Origin: Sisyra terminalis
Lineage: Eukaryota > Arthropoda > Insecta > Neuroptera > Sisyridae
Assembly (NCBI GenBank): GCA_958496175.1
Contig: OY292278.1
Coordinates: 20,274,001-20,338,000 of the forward strand
Direction: 5' to 3'
DNA: 64,000 nucleotides
Shown: positions 29,202 to 40,835 of the stretch, one piece after another
Position numbering within the stretch: position 1 is the first letter of the stretch
Layout: every line of letters starts with the position of its first letter
Program-made: the position numbers and the translations under genes
The notes under the pieces: generated by a model
What the model saw: only the letters and a program-made list of their open reading frames with translations
Told to the model about the DNA's origin: nothing
Database searches by the model: none

Positions 29202-30831
29202 GCCATTGTATTTATATATAAGCTATGTTTTTTTTTTAAATCAGGAAACTCAATGGATTCTCACATTAGCAGGTACAATATGGAATACTGTAGGTCAAGG
29301 GAAGTGTTTTTAATGTTTCGCAAACATAAATTTTAATGTTTTTTTTTATTTTAACCAAAATTCAATTTATTTATTTACAAATATTATAATTATAAACTTA
29401 AAGGACAACTTTTGCCGGGTTTAACTACGGTAGTAATTTAAAAATAATAACTGTGAAAAAAGGGTAGTTACATATTTATAAACACAAATTTTGTCAATTC
29501 AAAAGTGAAATCAGTAAAGTCAATAACAAAAACAAATCAATCAAACATGGAAAGCATACACGTGATGCAATGAAACTGATAATTATTTAAATCCAATATT
29601 ATTATCATATTTTGTCGTTTGCATGAAAACTATTAATTTAAAAGTCTATTGAGTTAGGTCTGGAATTAGTTAATCAGCTATTTAGGATTTGATCTGGAAT
29701 TATGGAATTTTTTTAAATAAATTTTTGCATACTATTAACGATGTGGTAAATAATATTATAATTATTAATTCAAAATGATTTTCCAATTAATATTTCTTTT
29801 TATTATTTTAAAAATTCATTGAATAAATATTACTGATTGAAACAGTTTTTAAAAAAAGGTTTTTTGAAAATTATTTTTCAAATATTTGAAATTCGAACTC
29901 TTGGGCTAAAAAAAATGAAGAAAATAATGGATTTTGTTAGATAACTTTTAAGTAAATCAAGATTGCTTATAATTGATTAGATTGATATTATACGTCTCAT
30001 ATACTTCAGTAGTAGTACCTATACATTGATTCCATTTTCATTGTTGATGTCATTGAAAATAAATTGGATTAAAATTCTAAATTTTAAGAACCTAAATTAC
30101 TCTGCTTTGGATAATGCAAAATATTTTAAGTTAACTAAAAGAACAATAATATAAAGCAAATATAATTCTAGTTTTTAAATCAATGAATTATTATTTATGT
30201 CTATGCCTCAATTTCTTCATTGCAACGTGTTTTAACAGTCCTTAGCTGTTATAGCCAGGTCGTTTATTTTGTTTTACTTTTATAATGTTTACCTGCCTGT
30301 CGTCAATGATTAAGATTTATTGTGATTTTTAAAAAAAAAATCATAATGTAATTTGATTTGCAACGATAAATCTTCTCTTTTAGATATAATCGATTGGAGT
30401 TTTGGAGAAAATTTAGTTCGTTGTAACTTTAAAAGATTCAATCATGTAATGGTAACTTTTTAAGCTAAATATGATCAATTTTTCATAATATAGCATCATT
30501 TAATTTTCAAAAATAAAAATTTTTAAAGCTTAATTTTTAATGATCCAAAATTGCAGACCTGGAGCAATTATGGATTCTGTTGGAGCATTTAAGGGGCAAT
30601 TTTTTAACATAAAGTTCAATAAAAAATCAATTCTTCTACGCTAATTTCCGTTCAGTGCTAAAAATTCAATTGTTTTATTGTTCCATATCATAAAAAATAT
30701 CTATACCTACCTTTTCTACTGCTTTACATATTTTATGATGAAGCAAAACTTTAATTTTTTTTTTAATTTTTCCCTAAAAACTTCCTCCAAAATTACAAAA
30801 AAAGAAAATCTAAAATAATGGAATATTCAGA
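29202..30831. other. AT-rich intergenic region
   Basis: No gene, RNA gene or structured repeat recognised. Long A- and T-runs dominate. Confidence 0.45.
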
Positions 30832-31890
30832 AAATATTTCTTTAAATCCATGTATACTTGGTACATACGTAGATTTAGTTAAATTGTTTAAATGTTTCCT
30901 ATTTTTATTTTTAAAGTGAAATGAAAATTTTTATATTGAAAATTAAGTTATTAATTGTTTTTTATATACCCTTAAAATAAAAAAAAAATGAATGAAGGGT
31001 GAATGAATGAAAGCTATCAGATCTGTAATCTTTGTTCCTCTTATAGACGTACCTATCTCCTATGCATACTTTTTATGGTAACCAAAGGGAGCTTTATTAC
31101 TATCGATTTTCATTGAAAACTACAGATTTCAATTGAAATATAAGAGTAAGCAAATACATCCAAATTTTTATGGAATTAACATACCTTAATTTTTATAACA
31201 ATAAAAAATAATAGTTCAGTAAATCTTTATATTAATATTCTTTTTACATACTTACTACACAGAATATGCAGTAGTTTCAAAAATATTAAATTAAATATAA
31301 ATGTATTTGCGTTTTTTGTTTTTTAGTCATTGTTTTACTGTTTACTTATCATAGTAGCACGTATCTATAAGTTAAAGTATTTTTTAATGTTTTAAGAAAA
31401 ATCGTAAATAAAGGGCAATTCGTAAATATTTCTTTAAGCCGATATATATAATACACCAATTAGATACGTAGATATTTAGTTTTAGCTAAATTATTCAGTG
31501 TTTCCATTTTTTTTTTAAATTTTATAAGTGAAATCAAGGTTTTTTTGTTTAAAATTAACTTAATTATTTTCTATACACTTTTAATGATAAAAAAATGAAT
31601 GAAAGCTTTCAGATCTGAAAGCTATGTTCCTCGTATAGGTATACCTATCTATTATGCATACTTTTTATGGTGACTTAACGGAGCTTTATTACTATCGATT
31701 TTCATTGAAAACTACGGAATTCCAATATTATTTATATATACTATAGAATAAACAGAAGTATTCAAAATCTTAAATTAAATATAAATGCACCTATTTGTGT
31801 TTTAAGTTTTCCAACATGCATCTATAAATTGAAGTATTTTTTAAAAATTTACTGTAGCAAGTTTACAAATAATTTATTTAAAAAAAAACT
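30832..31890 (+). repeat. Direct duplication of about 590 bp
   Basis: Two head-to-tail units begin near 30833 and 31425. Matching blocks in order: AATATTTCTTTAA, ACGTAGAT, GTTTCC, AAAAAAATGAATGAA, AGCTTTATTACTATCGATTT with CATTGAAAACTAC, then TTAAATATAAATG and AAGTATTTTTTAA. The second unit lacks about 130 bp present in the first. The best-conserved part (about 31003-31143 against 31594-31730) is close to 85 percent identical by eye. It lies directly upstream of the Maf promoter. Confidence 0.75.
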
Positions 31891-32239
31891 CTATATCCTT
31901 AGATTTGTTGAATGAAAAATTGGTTAAACATTTTTACTGCTAATTTTATTACAAATATTGTTTTTAATTTTGCATTGATATATAGGACCATTTAAAAGCT
32001 TTCAATGAGCTTTTAATGCTAATTTTTGTGTACGCTTAATTTAGTGGCCCTTTTTCTTTTGGGGAAACATAATTTTTTCTGCATTTGCTCGGTCTTGTTT
32101 GATTGTAAAATTTAGTACCGACCCAAGTCAGATTCATTTATGGAAAACTTTTTTTCCATTGCATAATTTGTAGATATGCAGTAACCAGAGTCGGCATATC
32201 CAAGTACATATTGGAGATATGAAAAATCGTGACATGGTG

Positions 32240-32602
32240 CGACGGCTGTGGGGAAAATCGCGACGTGTTCAACCAATCGAATGGCAGTGTGAAGGCGGTA
32301 CGTAGGGGCGGCGCCGCCTCCGATCAGTCCAACAATTGGAGGCGGCGAGCGTCCCCAGTTATCTAATGTACGCACAGTTATCATTCGAACGGGAACCGCG
32401 GCGATAGATAAACGTGCGCTCACTACCCTCCGACAAAGTCGTGTGGCACTTATCCCTAGTTATCCCCTTGAACTTTCTCGTGTGTCGTGTGCTTTATTGA
32501 TGTGTTTCGAACCAGTGCTTGGATTTCAGTGCTAAGGAATACTGTTGTTAAAGAAAAACGAAATCCGTGACATTTGTATGTGGAAAATAAGACTGGGGTA
32601 CA
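32240..32602 (+). promoter_or_regulatory. GC-rich promoter/5' UTR region of the Maf gene
   Basis: This stretch directly upstream of the Maf ATG is markedly GC-richer than its AT-rich surroundings. It has an inverted CCAAT-type motif near 32273-32277, a perfect 10-bp GC hairpin (32312-32347) and six GATA/TATC motifs between 32359 and 32466. No convincing TATA box was seen, so the start site is not fixed; the last 100-150 nt are probably 5' UTR. The opposite-strand ORF at 32112-32423 has no recognisable domain and was not called. Confidence 0.6.
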
Positions 32603-33631
32603 ATGCAGACTGTGCCCGGTCGCTGTGACCCACCCCGCTTAGAGGATGAGAATCTTGCCGAAGAGTATGTCCAAGAATTTGTGCTAGATCATTTAGAAGA
32701 TGTCGCTGTGAAACGGGAAGAACGACAAGGACAAATTCGTGCACCCTCGGGTTCTGAATGGATGCATCATGATGAGCCTTCTCGGGTTTCCGTCCTTAAT
32801 CATCGCCAGTGGTTAGAAGAACGACGTTTACAACCTCTTTCACCTCCTAATAGTGAACCCACCATGTATGGACCTCAGCCAGTTTTGGTTAACATGGCCT
32901 TAGCCGGAGATCCTGGAACTCCTCCAGAAACACCACCGGTTAGTCATTCCCCAATCACATCTTCCATGACAGCAACCGCTTGTCATCGTCCTGGACTTAT
33001 GGATGAAATGATGTGGTTACCGCAACAACTCCGTCAAGACCAACAACCCTTAGATCTCCGACCTTTGCACTGTATGGGTGGTGTACCAGAAAATGATTGG
33101 GATCGACGGGATTACATGAATGCTCCCATGATGGATCATCATAGTAATGGAATGCACTCGTTGGTGCTTCAACCCCGACCATTATCAGTTTGTAGTGGCG
33201 GCAGTGCTTTGTCACCTCGCATCAATACCGGCGGTAGCGGGTATTCAACCTGCGGTAGCGATGATCTAGGTTTAAACGATGACATGCTAATGTCACTATC
33301 AGTTCGTGAACTAAATAAACGCTTACATGGATGTCCACGTGAGGAAGTCGTGCGGCTTAAACAAAAACGCCGCACACTGAAAAACCGTGGCTATGCTCAA
33401 AATTGCCGCAGCAAACGGTTGCAACAACGCCATGATCTCGAAACGACCAACCGAACGTTGCAATCGGAAATGCATCGACTAAAGGTGGAATTAGCACGTG
33501 TTTCCCAGGAACGGGATATGCTAAAACAACGACTACAAATCGGATCGAATAGATCCCAACTTGTCAACAACAACAATACCATGCAAAACCTGAACTCTGA
33601 TGGCCAAAGATCCTCGGAAATTTATCTGTGA
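32603..33631 (+). CDS. tj: Large Maf bZIP transcription factor (traffic jam orthologue)
   Basis: Nuclear transcription factor of the large-Maf class. In Drosophila the single large Maf, traffic jam, controls somatic gonad and some neural/glial fates; the same role here is inferred. The single-exon ORF encodes 342 residues, close to vertebrate MafB/c-Maf and shorter than the fly protein as I recall it. The N-terminus carries an acidic transactivation-like segment ([20 protein letters not shown], residues 20-39). The middle is rich in Pro/Ser/Met. The extended homology region is about 224-252 ([20 protein letters not shown]), the basic region about 251-276 ([18 protein letters not shown], Maf-type Tyr in place of the usual bZIP Ala), and the leucine zipper follows with L279, L286, L293, V300 and L307. 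The start at 32603 is the first in-frame ATG of this open frame. Codon use is visibly richer in GC than the surroundings. Candidate poly(A) signals are at 33952-33957 and 34079-34084. Antisense ORFs over this gene are shadows. Confidence 0.95.
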   Translation: MQTVPGRCDPPRLEDENLAEEYVQEFVLDHLEDVAVKREERQGQIRAPSGSEWMHHDEPSRVSVLNHRQWLEERRLQPLSPPNSEPTMYGPQPVLVNMALAGDPGTPPETPPVSHSPITSSMTATACHRPGLMDEMMWLPQQLRQDQQPLDLRPLHCMGGVPENDWDRRDYMNAPMMDHHSNGMHSLVLQPRPLSVCSGGSALSPRINTGGSGYSTCGSDDLGLNDDMLMSLSVRELNKRLHGCPREEVVRLKQKRRTLKNRGYAQNCRSKRLQQRHDLETTNRTLQSEMHRLKVELARVSQERDMLKQRLQIGSNRSQLVNNNNTMQNLNSDGQRSSEIYL

Positions 33632-33951
33632 CGGTATCATTCGTCTGCTGGTCGAAGGGCGTAGACTGCATCCCAAGTCTTTATACCTCGGTCGTAGACG
33701 GGACAATTTTCACCAAAAAAATTGTCACAATAAAATACGAACTCTATCCAAACTAACCAAGTGGGTTTTTCTCATTTCAAGTATACGTTTGCATGATCTT
33801 GTGTGCGTTCAATTTCTTTCCACCACATTCAATTGTCAGGGAAAATTTTAAATTTCGCGCGCTTGACGTCATAATGTCAATTGTCAACATTACCAGTTCG
33901 TATTTGTTTTTTGCACAAAACTTAGCTTCCTTATTTTACTCTTCAAATGAA

Positions 33952-33957
33952 AATAAA
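33952..33957 (+). other. Candidate poly(A) signal of the Maf gene
   Basis: AATAAA lies about 320 nt after the Maf stop codon. A second AATAAA at 34079-34084 and AT-rich runs up to about 34350 could give longer 3' ends, so which is used cannot be decided from sequence. Confidence 0.4.
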
Positions 33958-34199
33958 ATTACACAAACAAAACTAAAATGAGGTCAACATTTTCTTCTAC
34001 CTGTTTTTCTTTTTTGAACTAAACGACTTAAAAAACGGAGTATTTTTCCTATTCTAAGGTAGACGTTAAATAATTGCAAAATAAACTTTGATTTTTGAAA
34101 AGTTACACTAAGAACGCGCAAACCAAATGCGCGGCGGTCTTTTTCTTTTGAATTTTAAATCGTTTTTATTACTTAATTTTAAACTTTAATTATTGTTAT

Positions 34200-36906
34200 A
34201 TTTATTTATTAAAATTTATTTATGTTCCAAACGAATTTTAATAAAAAAAAAATCCTTTTTTAAAAAATTGTAAAAATTGTATAAAGGATACACTATGTAA
34301 TTGTAATGACGAAAAGTATTTACATAAGTTGAAGATTTTAATAAAAAAAATAAATTAAAATTGAACTTTGTTCATTGTTTAAATATATTTTTAATTATTG
34401 TAAATATAATTACAATTAATTTCTTTCAATTGTTGACGATGTCAATAGAGTTCAAGTTGTATTTGGTAAGTCAAAAGCACAGACTTAACAATCGCAGGTT
34501 TGAAATAAAGTTTTTGATTTCTGGGTTTTTTTATGTATCTAATTTAAAAAAAATACATTCCATCTCAGTCTTTAATAGCATATCTATTTATAAAAAAAAT
34601 ATTTATGAAAAAATACAATTATATTTAAGTAAAAATTAGATTTATATCTTTTAGACAAAAAATATATCTAGAAAAGGTTATTAAGGTTTCAAGAAACATG
34701 GAAATAAAAACCGAAAAAAATGGAATTTGTTAACGTAATAAGTATATTTTTCTATGACAAATCATTCATCGAATTCCTTAAAATAAATTAGTTACATTTC
34801 CAAAAGTAATCAAACAATGTATTTGGCAATAATTAATATTTCCAATCCTAAATAATTTTAAGACAATTTTTTTCAATTAATTTAATCTATTATTGCGCTC
34901 ATTTAACTTCATTTTTTTTTTTCGTTGAAATGGTTCACATTGTAAGGCTAAAATCATCTGGTTGTGTTAAACAAAGTTTTAAATATATTTAAATAATGGA
35001 AGAAATTAAAATTAGTGACATTTAATATTATTAACATTAAAGAAATGTACATAGGTTATATTATTATTATAGCATTGAAGTGTTTATCAATAAATTTGAT
35101 TTATTAAAAATATTATTTTATTTTATTTCACGTTCTTCATTTCCTCAACAGTCACAATATCCTAGACAATACACACGCAACTCATAATATTTGTATTTTT
35201 TCAGAAGACCAAAACAAAAGTGTGATATTAGTTCCTCAAACTAAATACAATAGCTAACATTTGGAAATTATGCACCTGTACTTTTTTAATTTTTTATTTT
35301 AAAATATAATTTTTCTTTTGATGATTTATTGGTCGATTAGAATTGGTGCTATTGCGTTGTAATTATTGCAAAAAAAAAATTACGACATTTTCAACGTGTC
35401 ATAAACCAGGTCGATCTTCGTGTAATACAATAACATTTTGTGAACTGATTTTTAATAAAAGAAAAGATTGTTACCGTTTTTAAAGGAAAATTAGTCAAAT
35501 ATTGGTGAAAAAATAGTAAACTATATTAATGGCAGTCGTTGCAAAGATAGTCCATTTCGTCCGCAGGGTCCATAGTTACTAGTTCAATTTTCTTTTTCAA
35601 ACTTCAGGTAAAAAGCTAATTAAGAGGACAATTCATATTATTTTAGATTCATATTATTTAAATCCAATCTTAAATAACTTGATTTGTCTTCTTTATTTAA
35701 TAAAAGCTGAGAGCTGAATTTTGTTATCTAGTAAAAGCTAATTGAATTTAAATAGGTAGGTTTTTTTATTTTATTTATTTTTTGTTATTTTCTCACAATT
35801 TCTGACGGTTATTCTTCTGATCGCTGTAGCTTAATTTTAAATTCTTATTAGATTTCTTTCAAAACTATTTCAGTTAGGTAAATGACAAAACAGAACATGT
35901 TATATTTACGTCCTACGTTACTATTACGTTACATCGTACGGTAACATAACGTAGTACTTGTATGTAAATATACATAAGTTGATATATTTCGTGATACTTT
36001 TTTCCTCTGAATTTAAAAAAGTTTTGAAGATCTAATTGTGAAATTTATTGCTATATTCATGATTTGAACTTAGGTCGCTTTTATAAAAAAGCTTCCATAT
36101 ATAGATTTAACTCAAGGCTAGTATACTAGTAAAGTCCACTTTGATGATAAGTTCATAATTGAACTGTACGAATAGAATTTCTTTTGAACTTATAATTTTT
36201 TATTATATTTGTAAAAAACATCCTTTTTGTATTTAAATTGTGCTAACTAACCGTAACAATCGCTAACTTCTTTAACAAATAAGTGTTGCAGCTGATAAAT
36301 AGTTAACTCTTCACAAAAAAATGTCTTCGAACTTCGAGAATATGTATTAAAGACAGTAAAAATAAGTGGGCTTGATAATCTTTGGCAAATTTGAAATGAT
36401 TTTTATACGAACATGTAAAAAGGGAAAACATAATAATCAGTATTTATTTCTTTACTGAAAAATATGCGCTCCCGTAAGCTTCTTTAGTGTGAGCTTTTTT
36501 CAAAATCTAGTATTTCTCAGAATCTATTTGCTTTACTAAAGTGTTTTTAGATGGACTTAAGTTTTCTTAGTATTTTTCTAAACGACAAGGACTAAAATCA
36601 AGATTAAATACTAAAAGTAATGAAACTTATCATGATACATACAACTATATATATTATATCGCATTTATGGATATATTCTGCATAAGATTCTCTATTTTAC
36701 AAAAAAAAAAAAATAAATCATTACAAGCTGCACAACTATAAAGACTGCATTGGACTAGAATCATTCATCCGATCATTCATTTACTCAGTAATAATTTATC
36801 AATGAATTTGCTTACTAAAAAATAAGAAAACTTTGAGAAATAAAAACAAAAATGTTTATTTTGCGACTTTTCTTTTTACTTTACATCTTTTACCTCACTT
36901 TGATGA
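34200..36906. other. AT-rich region downstream of the Maf gene
   Basis: After the Maf 3' UTR I see no gene. Long A/T tracts and several AATAAA-like strings make the exact 3' end of the Maf messenger uncertain. The ORF at 34361-34639 has no recognisable domain. Confidence 0.45.
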
Positions 36907-37857
36907 TAGTTTGTAAGGAACGGAACTTATAATCCAATTTTTCACCAACTTTCCAGCACTTTATCGTGCTGAATTTTGGTTCACCTGCTTACTCTCGATG
37001 ACAACGCATGAATACGTCGCAAAATTCAATAACCACCAAGTATTTATACTTTAATTAAATGTATAACTTTGAAAAACACTTTGGTTCGCCTACTTTTACA
37101 GGCGCATGTATGTTGAAATAAATGACAACAATCAGTTAGTTCAAATTTGAGACAATGGTTGACAAAATTGATATTAAAAATATATTGATAGACTAAAAAA
37201 GAGAAAATAAAAATATTTAAAAACCTCGGTCCTATTGATGAAATACTCTAAAGGGGTAAAAAATAAATTTACAAACTGATTCTTCGTACCGATTGCACCA
37301 TCGATATTAAACCGATATTGATTAATTAATGAGAATCGTAAGCTACCTGATTGTACATCAAAGCAAGGAGTTTTCAAAATTTTTAAACAAAATTACATCC
37401 CTCGCTTTGATGCATAACAAAATAAACTACGGTTCTCATTAATTGGCTGAATCGCCTTAATATCGATGGTGCAATCGGCACGAAGATTTATTTCATTAAT
37501 TTATTTTTTATCATTTTAGGATATTTTATCAATAGAAGCGAGGTTATTAATAATCTTTTTTTTCGTATTATTATTTTCTCCTTTTTAGTCTTTCGATATT
37601 CTTTTAATATCAATTTTGGCAATAATTGTCTGATTGTTGTCATTTATTTCAACATACATGCGCTTGTGAAGGTAGGCAACCAGAAGTTTTTGCAAAGTTA
37701 AATATTTAATTAAAGTAAAAATACTTGACAGTTATTAAATTTGACAATGGATTCATATGTTGTCACCGAGAGTAAGCAAGTGTCCCGAAATTCAGCACGA
37801 TAAAGTGCTGGAAAATCGATGAAAAAATAGATTTTAAGTTCCGTACCTTACAAACTA
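36907..37857. mobile_element. Large foldback element, about 950-bp near-continuous palindrome
   Basis: Two inverted arms of about 475 bp meet near 37382 with almost no loop. Outer ends are TAGTTTGTAAGG at the left and its complement at the right. Matching inner blocks include CCAGCACTTTATCGTGCTGAA, ACTCTCG(A/G)TGACAAC, CATGTATGTTGAAATAAATGACAACA and ATTGCACCATCGATATTA. A 4-bp repeat ATGA flanks both ends (36903-36906 and 37858-37861), a possible target duplication. Arms are roughly three-quarters identical, so the element is not recent. There is no transposase. A family fragment lies at 16007-16055. Confidence 0.8.
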
Positions 37858-37989
37858 ATGAAATAAATATTTCCTGGTCACTATGTTATTATACTTGCTC
37901 TCTTTACATTGCACTATAAAGATCATATCAAATTTTCAATGCTTTAATCGGTATGAAGATTCAGATCACAAACTTATTTTTAAATTAAT

Positions 37990-38267
37990 ACAAGTTTCAG
38001 AGGATTAGGATCAAATAAATAGTTGAAACTAGATGTTTATTCGCGACGTTTCGGCTTTTTACTAAGCCTTCCTCAGGCGTTCATAAACAGTCGCTTTAAC
38101 TTTGTCAACAATAATCCTTGTCATGATCCATTTTATAAATACGGTACAATTGATAATAAATAACAATAAGAGCTTCCAGGATATATAAAATTTAATAAAA
38201 ATTAATTATAAATGATATTGTTAACAAACCTAACCGCTTAGCATAGCTCTAGTTCTCTGAAACTTGT
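37990..38267. mobile_element. Short element with inverted termini and a GCGACGTTTCGGC block
   Basis: About 278 bp bounded by inverted ACAAGTTTCAGAG termini (37990-38002 and 38255-38267). Near the left end is TTCGCGACGTTTCGGC followed by a CCTTCCTCAGG block. I recall that kind of motif from repetitive termini in many arthropod genomes, but I cannot name the family. No ORF. Confidence 0.6.
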
Positions 38268-39956
38268 AATAAGTTGTCATCATCAAGGATCCGAAATTTT
38301 ACCATAATTTATTTTTTATGTTTTTAGTGCATTTTATTAATAAAAGCCAAGTTTTTAAATATTTTTATTTTTGAAAAACATAATTCTTAACCCTGATATA
38401 GCTTAGAGATCCCACAGTTTCAAATTCGGTCATATCTCAAACCTTTTTTTATGGTACATAAAACGTATTGCTAATAGTTAATGTCTTTCCTGATCAATTG
38501 GTTATAAACATAGATGGATTTAACAATAATATTTTGCCATTCATTACTTATATTTATTTAAAAATGGTGTCTATTTGTTTTGTTAGCAACATTTAAGAAA
38601 TGATGTCAATGTATAGGTGGACGGTAGATAAATTTTAATAATTTTATTGGCGACATGCAGGCTGTTGGGAAGTTATTAAAATAAATGAGTTAGTTAAATA
38701 TACAAATAGTATCATTCAAAAAAAAATATAATTATTTTTTCGTGCTAGTTTATTAAGGGCACGTTTTATGGCTTTTGATTGTTGTGTCTGTCGAAGAAGT
38801 TAGCTGTTAATTGTGCTTTGTGCAGATAGTAAAAAGTCTTTTGATTGATAAAAGCAAACAATCTATGCATATTTCAATGAAACAAAGCTCGATTGTACGA
38901 TTAATTCGCGTATTTGATTATTCAGCTGTGATACGTATTTATGTTCTTCGATGGCTAGTTGATGAATAGAAATAATATTTTTGAAGCATTGACACGTCTC
39001 GTGAATAAAAACAAACTAATTACAACGGAAGTTAAATTCGTTGTAGGGCTCGGACGGCATATCGGACGAAATTGAGTCGACTTAATTTTATACAAGTGGG
39101 TCAATTATTCAAATTTTCTCCGAGAAAAAGGTAAAACGTAAGGATTGAAATATGAGTTCACATGTGACATTTTTATTTAACGAACACGATTTAAATGTAC
39201 CACTTGTCTGACCCACGTGGATAAATGTGTGGTCCATGTGACCCTCGTAACAGCTCCCATAAACAAACATATCTACAAGGGCACATTTTAATTTGTTTCA
39301 TTCAAATTTCAAATTAAAATGGTTTTAAATCTTTTCATTAGATTTATTTGTTGATTCAATTGCATGAATTTTTCAAACTTGGTTTTCGGAGTTCTTATCA
39401 GGGATAGCGGAATTGATTAATTGATTATTGATTCTAAGTTTATTAGCGATTTACCACAGCGATGGAAAAGTTTTTTATGCTGTGCCTATGGTATACTAAT
39501 CCAAAAAATTAACAGTAAAATTTTAAATTTTATAAAAATTTATGAGCTACCAAAAGTCCTTTACCTAAATACCTACTATTTTGAAATATTAGTTAGTTCC
39601 TAGTCAAAATTCTAATTCTCTTTGAATTCTAATATCCATCACAGTCAATTCAATAGCCTATACCCTATTTCACAATCATACTGACTATATTTATTCTATC
39701 AATGGAATAGTAATTTGAGCTCTATCGCCATAATTACATTACCTTTTCCTGTGATTAGCAAATTTTTAGGCCAAATTTGCCGCTCTCTAAAATTTGCCAC
39801 CCTAGGCTTCAGTCTGCTGGTAAATCCATCACTGACCCAACAATTTAAAAATGTTCTCCGAAGGATATCTTAGGAGCTCAAATATGTTTATTTATATTTA
39901 TATCTATTTCTGTTTTTTCAATAATTTTTCTTTTTTGCAAAACCTTAGTTTAAGCC
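38268..39956. other. Intergenic region
   Basis: No gene recognised. It is mixed AT-rich DNA with moderately complex stretches at about 38740-39280, possibly regulatory, without supporting motifs that I can defend. Confidence 0.35.
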
Positions 39957-40835
39957 TAGAGTTGTCAGAAAAACGTATTTAAGGTACTTTAAAGCAATGG
40001 TTCTTAGCTTGGGTTCCATCGAACTCCTGGGGTTCGGTGAGTCAGTCTCGCGGGTTTGGAGGATTCTTCATGGCCATGTTCCTTGCTATTAATGGCTTTG
40101 TTCATTTATGTATCTATGTATAATATAAAGTATAAGCTTGGATCAGGAACGTCGAAATTTGAGAATTGTTTTTGAATGGTTTCGATATTATTCCTGTACG
40201 TATTGTTCACTCGAATGCAATTTGTACGTAAATTTTAACATACCAGAAATAAAGTAGTGATTGTTATTTTCAAATATGTATTTATATTGTATTATGTAAA
40301 ATTAAATTTTCTAAATAAAGTCTACTTTGGGCAAGTCCACTTCAGCACACCCACAATTTGGCAACGTTGCATTTTCGACTTTGTTTTAATTTAATTCGCG
40401 ATTAAATCGGTCCATAATAAAAATAACTGTCGCCTCTTCATTTCTGGCTTGTCAAAGTTTACGTACAAATTGCATTCGAGTGAACAATACGTACCCATTC
40501 GGAATAATTGTCTACAGTTCGGAATTTCTCGACGTTCCTGATCCAAGCTTATACCTAATATAAATATAGACTTGTGATATAATTTTTCAAATAAGAAGGG
40601 TACGGTGAATGCGCATACGAAACTGGTGGGGGTCAATAACTCCAAAATGGTTAAGAACCACTGAATTAAAGTATCTAAGACACTGTATCTTGGTTCCTTT
40701 GTTTTTTATCAAAAAGTAGTTATTATGGTAGATACTTTTTAGAAGGAACTATATCTTGTAACTTGAAAAGTATCTTAAATATCGAAAAATAACTTCGATT
40801 TCGAGATACTAAGGAATTAAATTTGTATTCGTTTT
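39957..40835. mobile_element. Older element fragment interrupted by a hAT insertion
   Basis: The flanks of the hAT insert, 39957-39994 (AGAGTTGTCAGAAAAACGTAT) and 40668-40835 (AGTATCTAAG, AACTTGAAAAGTATCTTAAATATCGAAAAATAACTT-like blocks), resemble the element at 53684-54299. They appear to be one copy of that family split by the insertion. Confidence 0.5.
39995..40663 (+). mobile_element. Nonautonomous hAT element carrying an internal foldback
   Basis: Ends are CAATGGTTCTTAGCTTGGG and the complement of CAGTGGTTCTTAACC, matching the 2607-2865 and 50775-50925 copies; it also shares GGGGTTCGGTGAGTCAGTCT at the left. Flanking octamers CTTTAAAG and AATTAAAG agree at six of eight positions, a diverged target duplication. 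In the middle, 40138-40270 and 40420-40552 are inverted copies (AAGCTTGGATCAGGAACGTC at one end, TTCACTCGAATGCAATTTGT inside) separated by about 150 bp. The foldback is absent from the shorter copy, so it is a later insertion. Confidence 0.75.

Noticed and set aside
32112..32423. 103-residue minus-strand ORF across the Maf upstream region
   Set aside because: No recognisable domain, and it lies in GC-rich DNA where long antisense frames are expected; better explained as promoter/5' UTR.
40391..40645. 84-residue minus-strand ORF with a Cys-containing block
   Set aside because: It lies in the inverted arm of a foldback inside a hAT element; the opposite arm encodes a similar peptide only through complementarity.
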